From: Bacteroidales bacterium | GTDB lineage: Bacteria > Bacteroidota > Bacteroidia > Bacteroidales > Azobacteroidaceae | NCBI GenBank assembly: GCA_020860885.1 | Contig: JAJBTS010000363.1 | Coordinates: forward strand, 1 to 11,370 | Direction: 5' to 3' | DNA: 11,370 nucleotides | Part shown: one piece after another, positions 1-5,800 of the stretch | Layout: each line of letters starts with the position of its first letter | Numbering within the stretch: position 1 is the stretch's first letter | Translations under genes and position numbers: made by a program | Notes under the pieces: generated by a model | The model's database searches: none | What the model saw: only the letters and a program-made list of their open reading frames with translations | What the model was told of the DNA's origin: nothing

Positions 1-78
1 TCGCAAACCCATTGAGATACTCTTCGCAAACCCATTGAGATACTCTTCGCAAACCCATTGAGATACTCTTCGCAAACC
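1..78. repeat. 23-bp tandem repeat array (3.4 copies, cut by window edge)
   Basis: Three identical head-to-tail 23-bp units start at 1, 24 and 47. Each begins TCGCAAACCC and ends GAGATACTCT. A fourth partial copy matches for 9 nt (70-78) before the sequence diverges into GGGGTGAATG. There are no spacers, so this is not CRISPR. The unit length is not a multiple of three, so it cannot encode a constant peptide repeat. The array may continue to the left of the window. Identical copies suggest recent slippage or unequal exchange; an assembly artefact at a contig edge is also possible. No function can be assigned. Confidence 0.95.
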
Positions 79-273
79 GGGGTGAATGCAAACAACTATT
101 ATAACATTCATCGGCTATTACTCCTGCAAGAAAACCTACAGTCTCTTAATTACCAACTGCTCCATCCTCATTAACTACTTACAGCATAACGTCTAGCGCA
201 GACCAACGCCAATTGATTACCGATTGTTTTCTGATAATTGTTTTTATTTTAATGTAAAAAATAATGCAAAACT
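79..273. other. AT-rich non-coding stretch upstream of the small ORF
   Basis: No convincing coding region is seen here. A weak stem can form between TGAATG (83-88) and CATTCA (105-110). From about 220 the sequence becomes very AT-rich and leads into the promoter-like region before the gene at 310. No RNA gene was recognised. Confidence 0.5.
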
Positions 274-311
274 ATTGCAAATTAAATGCTAAACAAATAT
301 ATTTGCATTAT
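261..311 (+). promoter_or_regulatory. Candidate operator or hairpin over a Bacteroidales-type promoter
   Basis: ATAATGCAAA (261-270) and TTTGCATTAT (302-311) are perfect 10-bp inverted repeats 31 nt apart. A further TGCAAAT lies at 276-282 and pairs with ATTTGCA at 301-307. A Bacteroidales-like promoter pair overlaps them: ATTG (274-277), 20 nt, then TATATTTG (298-305), which fits the -7 consensus TAnnTTTG. The right arm also covers the putative ATG at 310. A repressor bound at these boxes would block that promoter, and in a transcript starting further upstream the hairpin could hide the start codon. The repeats are read directly; the role is inferred. If the promoter is real, the message would be almost leaderless. 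Confidence 0.4.
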
Positions 312-582
312 GAAAAAAGGAAGAAACAAAGAACTTATTCAAAAACGCAACGAGGCCCTTTGTCGCCGCTATTATTACTGGACAGAATTACAACGTTTAC
401 GTTTCGACGACACACTGAAAGTTTTATCTGAACAAGAATTTTTTATTTCAGAAGAACGCATCATGGCTATTATCCGGGAGTGTTACACCCTTTGCAGGGA
501 AAGTATCGTACAATCTTATTTAAAAAAGCCCCGGCTAAAGACCGATCGCTACAGTCTGTTTCCGGAAAAGAAAAAACAGTAG
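310..582 (+). CDS. Small basic protein of unknown function
   Basis: A 90-residue protein starting MKKGRNKELIQKRNE and ending PEKKKQ. It is rich in Lys and Arg at both ends, and the middle looks alpha-helical (RYYYWTELQRLRFDDTLKVL, then EERIMAIIRECYTLC). I recall similar small proteins as hypotheticals in Bacteroidales genomes and prophages but cannot name a family. The reading frame extends 8 codons further up to an ATG at 286. I prefer 310 because the added residues (MLNKYICI) look like translated AT-rich leader, and the Lys-rich start resembles what I remember of such proteins. The basic helical composition would suit a nucleic-acid-binding or small regulatory protein, but no HTH can be asserted. 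It converges on the minus-strand gene ending at 827, and its stop codon lies inside the first CAGTNNN repeat. Confidence 0.6.
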   Translation: MKKGRNKELIQKRNEALCRRYYYWTELQRLRFDDTLKVLSEQEFFISEERIMAIIRECYTLCRESIVQSYLKKPRLKTDRYSLFPEKKKQ

Positions 583-832
583 ACAGTGAACAGTAAGCAG
601 TCACCAGTGGACGGTGAGTAGTAAAACCACAAACGGTAAACAGTTATTAATTTTCAGCTACGCATGGTAGGTCTAATTAATTCTTGTTTACCGTTTGTGG
701 TTTGCTCTATCCCCTAAAGAAGGCTTCTTAAATCATTAAATCAAGAGCCAACTTTAGAGGGTTAAACATAAGAAGCTCACTGTTTACTGTATAACCGCTT
801 ACTGTTCACTGGTGACTGTACTCTGTTCACTG
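577..832. repeat. Inverted-repeat element with facing CAGTNNN heptad arrays
   Basis: On the plus strand CAGT recurs every 7 nt at 577, 584, 591, 598 and 605, with degenerate steps CGGT (612) and TAGT (619). At the other end the complement ACTG occurs at 779, 786, 801, 808, 815 and 829, with variants ACCG at 794 and TCTG at 822. The two arrays face each other. The best-matching arms are 583-608 and 808-833: 11 bp identical, 4 bp different, 11 bp identical. The arrays overlap the stop codons of both converging genes (582 and 827). Inside lie a 19-bp inverted repeat and an 8-bp pair, GCTTCTTA (723-730) with TAAGAAGC (769-776). A non-autonomous mobile element, a bidirectional terminator or a decayed simple repeat would all fit. 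Confidence 0.7.
624..703. terminator. Large hairpin, possible bidirectional terminator
   Basis: The 19-bp arms AAACCACAAACGGTAAACA (624-642) and its exact reverse complement (685-703) can form a long stem. After three mismatches a further 7 bp pair (646-652 with 675-681). The hairpin lies between two converging genes, which is where a bidirectional terminator is expected. Neither side has the long uninterrupted T tract of a classical intrinsic terminator, so the terminator role is an inference from position. Confidence 0.4.
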
Positions 833-1270
833 TTTCAGGTCGCTGACAGAAAAACCATATTCCATCTCATACACTTTAATATCTCCCGGAATGCTGTACA
901 TACGGCTTTTTTTCCTTACGAGCGGCGTAGTACCCGAAGGTGCAAAACCCTGTAAGGTCCGGTGCAGTTCGCTGGCAAACTCCATTCGTTCGATAGCCTG
1001 TTCGCTGCTGTCGCCGCCCTGAATCAGTTCGTCGTTGCAATCTATTGCCAAACGAATCAGCACTCCTCCTTTGCCCCGTTGAAAACCCCGTCCCAGATCG
1101 GCCCATTCTATATCCTGTATATCTATAAGAATACAGGGAAAAGGTACCGGATAAGTATCCTCTACGGTTTCCACTTCATCCAGTTGACCGTAATCTTCGT
1201 CAACCCAATTTACTCCCTCTGTTTTTTCTACGATCCTGTCGCGGATGTCTTTGAATAATTGCTCCATCAT
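827..1270 (-). CDS. Tail terminator/completion-like phage protein (opposite strand)
   Basis: A 147-residue acidic protein opening MMEQLFKDIRDRIVEKTEG. The fold class is suggested by an N-terminal helix, then a DTYPVPFPCILIDIQDIEW segment, a GGVLIRLAIDC strand, a helix with ELHRTLQGF, and a closing strand pair, KVYEMEYGFSVS. This resembles small tail-terminator or tail-completion proteins of siphophages and Mu-like phages, which form the ring capping the tube at the head end. I recall closely similar proteins in Bacteroidales prophages, but assignment to a named family needs a profile search. Two ATGs are adjacent (1270 and 1267) and either could be used. The gene is odd in lying on the strand opposite to all other tail genes, divergent from the tail tube. 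Its 3' end runs into the inverted-repeat region, and its stop lies within an ACTG heptad. A promoter-like site lies about 50 bp upstream. Confidence 0.7.
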   Translation of the reverse strand: MMEQLFKDIRDRIVEKTEGVNWVDEDYGQLDEVETVEDTYPVPFPCILIDIQDIEWADLGRGFQRGKGGVLIRLAIDCNDELIQGGDSSEQAIERMEFASELHRTLQGFAPSGTTPLVRKKSRMYSIPGDIKVYEMEYGFSVSDLKQ

Positions 1271-1318
1271 AACTATTTATATTAAATGATTAGTACGTCC
1301 GACCATCAAATTGTACTA

Positions 1319-1350
1319 CAAAATTGGGCTTATTCGGAGCGTTATGCAAA
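1319..1350 (-). promoter_or_regulatory. Bacteroidales-type promoter for the minus-strand gene
   Basis: On the minus strand, TTTG (1350-1347) is followed by exactly 20 nt and then CAATTTTG (1326-1319). This fits the Bacteroidales -33 TTTG / -7 TAnnTTTG pattern with one mismatch (C for T at the first -7 base). Transcription would begin near 1312-1315, giving a leader of about 45 nt before the ATG at 1270. No other good promoter candidate was found for this gene. Confidence 0.45.
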
Positions 1351-1417
1351 TCACTTATTTATTATAAAACGGAGAAACGTTATCATTGCGCTGAGCGGCT
1401 GTATCATGCTTTTCTTA

Positions 1418-1449
1418 TTTGGAAAAGGCCGATTCTTGCCTCAACTTTG
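1418..1449 (+). promoter_or_regulatory. Bacteroidales-type promoter for the tail cassette
   Basis: TTTG (1418-1421), 20 nt, then CAACTTTG (1442-1449) matches the Bacteroidales promoter pattern with one mismatch, the same T-to-C change as in the divergent site at 1319-1350. Transcription would start near 1453-1456, giving a leader of about 155 nt before the tail tube ATG. The 1271-1609 gap holds these two divergent sites and an A-rich leader just before 1610 (ACAAAAGAAAATT). I see no gene in it. Confidence 0.45.
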
Positions 1450-1609
1450 TACCGGAAATCAAAATAGAAATTTGTTTTCGTACATTTCCACGGGAATAGT
1501 TTTTACGAATGAAAAGAAGAAGAGATAACAGATAAAAGAAAAATTTCTCTACCGGAAAAGACAGGAAACAAATCTATTGAATTATAAACTTAATAAACAA
1601 AAGAAAATT

Positions 1610-2080
1610 ATGGCAACATTAGATGGATTCATTTATGGATTAGACGAATTAAAATTTGGTGAAACAACATTAGGTTACATCAGTGAAGAGGGTATCACCG
1701 CAGGTGGAGAAGCTCCTGCTACTACTCAAATCCGTGCAGCTCAAAAAGGAAATGCTGTAGTAAAAAGTTTCATCACTACTCCGGGTAGCAAACAATTCAC
1801 TTTTACATTGATACAGCTAAAAGGAGAAGATTTGGTAGAAATTTTCGGTGGTTCATTCACTGCCGGCGTTTATAGCGCTCCTGAAAAAGAAGTTATCAAA
1901 ACAGGAAAAGCTACTATCAAATGTACTTCAGGACATGTGATTGAAATTCCGAGCGCTGCATTAACAGCTAATTTGGCTCAGGCAATCAGCACAGCACAAA
2001 CATTAGCTATTTCATGCACTATGGATGTATTAACTCCTGAAACAGGGAGCCCTTTCACTATTTCTTATACAACAGCATAA
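1610..2080 (+). CDS. Major tail tube protein
   Basis: A 156-residue protein beginning MATLDGFIYGLDELKFGE. It is rich in Ala, Thr, Gly and Ser, with alternating strands such as KQFTFTLIQLKGEDLVEIF and KATIKCTSGHVIEIP, and it ends in an ISYTTA strand. Size, composition and position (first gene of the cassette, just before the chaperone pair and tape measure) fit the subunit that stacks as hexameric rings into the tail tube. The frame is open upstream to a TTG at 1577, but the ATG at 1610 follows an A-rich leader typical of Bacteroidales starts and gives the expected MATxxG opening. The gene is AT-rich (28% GC by hand count over 1621-1680) with simple A/T-ending codons, unlike the next gene. This could reflect codon selection for a highly expressed structural protein, or a different origin. 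The family assignment is inferred, not searched. Confidence 0.75.
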   Translation: MATLDGFIYGLDELKFGETTLGYISEEGITAGGEAPATTQIRAAQKGNAVVKSFITTPGSKQFTFTLIQLKGEDLVEIFGGSFTAGVYSAPEKEVIKTGKATIKCTSGHVIEIPSAALTANLAQAISTAQTLAISCTMDVLTPETGSPFTISYTTA

Positions 2081-2083
2081 GGA
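2079..2083 (+). promoter_or_regulatory. Shine-Dalgarno-like site of the chaperone gene
   Basis: AAGGA overlaps the stop codon of the tail tube gene and sits 7 nt before the ATG at 2091. It supports this start and suggests translation passes directly from the tube gene to the chaperone gene. Clear Shine-Dalgarno sites are uncommon elsewhere in this window. Confidence 0.5.
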
Positions 2084-2090
2084 CTAATCT

Positions 2091-2552
2091 ATGAATAAGG
2101 AAGAGTTCAGGACTTCCGAAATTCTGTTAGACCTGGGCGTGGCAATACCTTTTCGCCCGCTCAGGTTTTTCAGTAAGAAGAAGGAAGGTAAAAACAAGGT
2201 GGTGATCCGCAGGCCGTATATGGGAGGTTTACTCCGTATCGCCCGGATCTATCTTTCTATAGGGGTTACGTATGAGGAATTGAAGAACTATTCTCCGGAT
2301 GAAGCGATGGCGTTTATGGCCGAACACGGTGAAAAAGTGAGCGAGCTGGTTACCTGCGCTATTCTAAGGGGATATTTCAGTTACCTTCTTTTCCATAAAA
2401 TAGTGGGTTGGTTCTTACGCTGGAGGGTGCATCCCATCTTTCTGATGGAAGCGATGATCCAGTTACAGCAACTGACCGATCTTACCCCTTTTTGGAATAT
2501 TATCAGATTGGCGGAGAGGATGAATCTTCTGCAACCGCGTCTGAGCCACTAA
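2091..2552 (+). CDS. Tail assembly chaperone, short form (G-like)
   Basis: A 153-residue protein starting MNKEEFRTSEILLDLGVA. It has a basic stretch (KKKEGKNKVVIRRPYMGG), a mostly helical middle and a hydrophobic segment (residues about 90-110, SELVTCAILRGYFSYLLF). The position between tail tube and tape measure, together with a 145-nt overlap with a second frame, is the standard layout of the lambda G/GT tail chaperones, which bind the tape measure and bring tube subunits to it. The products are not part of the finished virion. Sequence similarity to lambda G is not visible, as is usual for this fast-evolving class, so the call rests on position and frame arrangement. Most ribosomes should terminate at 2552 and give this form; a minority should slip at 2486-2492 to make the longer one. 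Confidence 0.75.
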   Translation: MNKEEFRTSEILLDLGVAIPFRPLRFFSKKKEGKNKVVIRRPYMGGLLRIARIYLSIGVTYEELKNYSPDEAMAFMAEHGEKVSELVTCAILRGYFSYLLFHKIVGWFLRWRVHPIFLMEAMIQLQQLTDLTPFWNIIRLAERMNLLQPRLSH

Positions 2553-2815
2553 GTAAACGGGAGTTAAAGGCCGGCCGCATGGAAGGCTCCCATAGCCCGT
2601 TCGGGTTCATCTGGCAGGTAGCTACCGCTACCGGTTGGAGCCACCAGAGGATATTGTGGAAAATACCGTATCCGACGCTCCTGCTGATGCTGAAAGATGC
2701 CCCCCAATACAAATCAGATAGTAAAAACAATAAAAATATTAACCGGAGAAATACCAGGGGACAAAGCGCTCTGGACTTTTTCCAGACACAGTTAAAAGAC
2801 AATGGCAACAGTTGA
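2408..2815 (+). CDS. Tail assembly chaperone T extension, made as a -1 frameshift fusion
   Basis: This frame is -1 relative to the gene starting at 2091 and is open from 2399 (after a TAA at 2396) to the stop at 2813-2815. It has no proper start in the overlap: 2408 is a TTG without a ribosome-binding site, and the first ATG is at 2579. It is best read as the C-terminal part of a fusion. Shifting at CCCTTTT gives 134 residues of the first protein plus 107 from this frame, 241 in all, with a junction reading LTPFLEYYQIGGEDE. The extension includes GFIWQVATATGW and a helical WKIPYPTLLLMLKDAPQY, then a polar tail. In lambda the matching GT form recruits tube subunits to the tape measure. The end overlaps the tape measure start by 14 nt, implying translational coupling. 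Confidence 0.7.
   Translation: MVLTLEGASHLSDGSDDPVTATDRSYPFLEYYQIGGEDESSATASEPLSKRELKAGRMEGSHSPFGFIWQVATATGWSHQRILWKIPYPTLLLMLKDAPQYKSDSKNNKNINRRNTRGQSALDFFQTQLKDNGNS
2486..2492 (+). promoter_or_regulatory. Slippery heptamer for programmed -1 frameshift
   Basis: C CCT TTT, read in the frame of the gene starting at 2091, is an exact X XXY YYZ heptamer: both codons can re-pair as CCC TTT after slipping back one base. It lies in the overlap where both frames are open (2399-2552). Reading the zero-frame codons across that interval, I found no other fitting heptamer. A small stem (AGAGGA 2515-2520 with TCTTCT 2525-2530, one G-U pair, loop TGAA) lies 22 nt downstream, further than the usual stimulator spacing, so its involvement is doubtful. 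Confidence 0.65.
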
Positions 2816-5800
2816 TATAGGATCGTTAATGAACGACCGGATTAAACCGGAAATGAAAGCTGCATATGATGCAGTAGAAGGACTTACAGGTGCGATAAAA
2901 TCTCTGGGAGATACCTCCGGTAAAGAAACAGAAGGAATGATGAATTCTTTCTCCTCCCTGAACAAAGCAATTAATTTCACGAAGATTAGTGTAGAAGGAA
3001 TGAGCGAATTCGTAAAGAAAATGTACGAGATCCGCGGTTCCATCGAAAAGGCGGAAAGCTCTTTACAGGTTTTTCTGGGTTCTACGGAAAAAGCCCGGGA
3101 TTTTATGAAAGGTTTGATCAATTATTCCAAAGAAAGTGTATTTGAAATTCCGGATCTTTCCGCAGCCAGCATCCAGTTACTCAGTGTCGGCGCCAATGCA
3201 GAGCAGGTAATGTCTGTATTAGACCAGTTATCTAATATATCGGCTGCAACACAACAACCTCTCGAAGGGTTGGTCGACCTTTATTCCCAAGCGCTTATCT
3301 CGGGTGAAGTCGATAGTTCAGGACTACAAGCCTGGGCTTCCAATGGAGTATTGATAGCAGACGTACTCCGGCAGATGGGTACGGAAGTGAATACCTCGTC
3401 GGTCCAGTTCGAGCAGTTGGAACAAGTACTTGAAAACCTTACTTCAGGCGGCGGGAAATTTGCAGGAGTAATGAGTGAGCAGATGTCCGGCATTTCCGGT
3501 AGTCTGACTCAGTTACAGAATGGCCTTACCTCGATGTACAATGGTTTAGGGGCAGAAATGGAAGGAGCCTTGAAAGGTGGCCTCGATTTCGCAAATCTCC
3601 TTGTTGAAAACTACGAAGAGATCGGTAAGACTATCGTCGAACTAGTAGGTATTTATAGTACTTATAGGGCCGCGCTTACCGTTATAAACGCCTTACAGGG
3701 CGCCCATCAACTTCTTCAGCTCGAATCAGCACGGGCAGGAAAGGCTCTTACCGTTTCACAGGGGGTACAGGCAGTGGCTGTGAAAGGATTACAAGGTGCA
3801 TGGAAACATTTGAATGCTACCATGCTAGCCAATCCGTATGTTTTAATAGCGGGTGCTACGGCTGCCGTAGGATATGCGGTTTATAAGGCAGTCACCCATA
3901 CTACAGCTTATACTGCAGCACAGGAAAGATTGAACGACGCCCAGAAGGGAGTAACCGAGGCTACGGTTAGTGAAATGCGCAAACTTCACGAATACGACAG
4001 GCAACTCGCGGAAACCCAAAAAGGAACGGAAGAATACGAAACATTAAAGAATAAAATCGTTTCCGAATACGGCCAGTATATAGAAGGGCTGGATGAAGAA
4101 ATAGAGAGAACAGGATCCCTGGCATCTTCCTACGATACCCTTTCCGAAGCCATAACCCGGTCTATCGGACAAAGAAAACTGGAAAGCCTCTATGCCCAGG
4201 AACAAAAGCATCTGGATAAAGTTGTCACTGAAAGCCTGAACACCGCTTATGAAAAAATCACCAAAAAATTCACCGGAGATGAAGGTTTAAACCTTTACAG
4301 GCAGTTCTATGACTATGCCATCCGCGGAATCCAGATGAGTACGGAAACCCGGAAGAAGCTGGAAGGAATAACATTCGCAGAATGGGGATTCGATCATTCG
4401 GCGGTAGGCCTCGCTTTCCGGAGCGTCTCCCAGATAGCTACCGATATTGCCAATGAAAAACAACAATCGAATAATCTCCTGAAGAAATATAAGGAAATAT
4501 ATCAGATCACTTCCTCCAATACCCAAAAAATAGAAGAAAATACGGAAAAGGAGAAGAAGAAGAAAAATAATAACAAGCAACAAACTTCTTCCACCGTAGC
4601 CCCGGCAAACGAGAGTAATGATCTTGAGAAAAAGTTTCAGGAACGGGCACAACTGGAAGAGGCTTTTGAAAATAAAATACAGGATCTCCAACTTAAGACC
4701 ATACAGGAAGGGGAAGAAAAACTCCTGAACCAGCGCGAGGTGAACAATAAGAGGGAAATCGAGGAACTAGAAAAACAAAAAAACGACTACATAGACGCTT
4801 ATATCCGGAAATCCGAAGAAATCCATAACGCACAGGAAGAACAAAAAGCAAAGGAAGACGCTAATTATACAAAACAAGCGTTCGATAGTTCTTCTGTCAT
4901 TGTAGATACTTCTTCCATGGATCAGGTTATCGCAGCAATACGACAAAAGCAAGCCGATGAAAACCTGAAACAGGAACAAGAAGCATGGAATGAATACCTT
5001 ATTCAATACGGAGAATATCAGGAGAAGAGGAAAGCGATCATTGAGAAATACAACCAACTGATTCAACAAGCAACAACCCAGGGAGAGGCTGCCACACTAG
5101 AGAAAGAAAAGCAAAACCAGCTCACCCAACTCGACGATGCCGTTAAAGCAAGCACTACCCTCATGGCAGACATGTTTGCCGAAGCATCCCAAAAAAGTGT
5201 CAGTGAAATACAGAAGATCGTTGAGAAAACGGAACTCCTGTTAAACTACCTGAAAGCTACAAAAAATAATGAAGGCTTTGCCGTGATCGACGACAAACTA
5301 ATTTCGCAGGGAGATATTCTGGACCTCGGTATCAGTCAGGAAGACCTGAATAATCTTGTGGAATCGGAAGAGGGAATAATAAAAATCGAGAAAGCCCTTA
5401 AAAGCTTGAAAGGGAATTTAGGTAAAAAAAGCCCTTTCGAAACCTTTACGGACCAAATAGGGGAAGCCGCCGGGAAAATAGGTAAAGGAGGTAAAGAAAA
5501 TATCGCAGAAGGAATTAAGGACATTGGCTCGGCCATAGATGCTTTCGCCCCGTCCCTTAAACAATTCGGGACCGATCTGGGATCTCTTTTCGGAGATGAG
5601 AAGCTTGGTAAAGATATAGGACTAGCTATCGACGGTATCCAGGGAATCGGACAAGGAGCCACCGGAGTGGCTAAAGTGATGAGTGGCGACGTGGTAGGGG
5701 GCGTCATGGATGTGGTTTCCGGCGTAGGTAAGGCCATCAATGCTTTCGGTAACTTATTCGGCCCAAACGGGACAGCCCATTACGAAAAAGTGAAAGCGGA

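Noticed and set aside
1..78. Possible CRISPR array
   Set aside because: The units are directly adjacent with no spacers and are only 23 bp long.
609..807. Invertible promoter (phase-variable switch) between the heptad arrays
   Set aside because: The flanking arms would allow inversion, but I find no good Bacteroidales promoter inside in either orientation and no recombinase gene in the window. It is kept only as a test under the heptad finding.
962..1258. 98-residue open frame antisense to the terminator-like gene
   Set aside because: It is fully contained in the minus-strand gene, whose product looks like a real protein; the antisense product does not.
1286..1528. 80-residue plus-strand open frame in the intergenic region
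   Set aside because: It covers both promoter-like sites, has no ribosome-binding site, a composition unlike the other proteins, and no recognisable features.
2408..2815. Independent gene starting at the TTG at 2408 or the ATG at 2579
   Set aside because: No ribosome-binding site is seen, and the overlap geometry plus slippery heptamer fit a frameshift fusion better.
4287..5069. Minus-strand open frames rich in Leu, Phe and Ile that look like membrane proteins
   Set aside because: They are antisense to the Lys/Glu-rich coiled-coil region; complements of AAA/GAA-rich codons give hydrophobic translations by chance.
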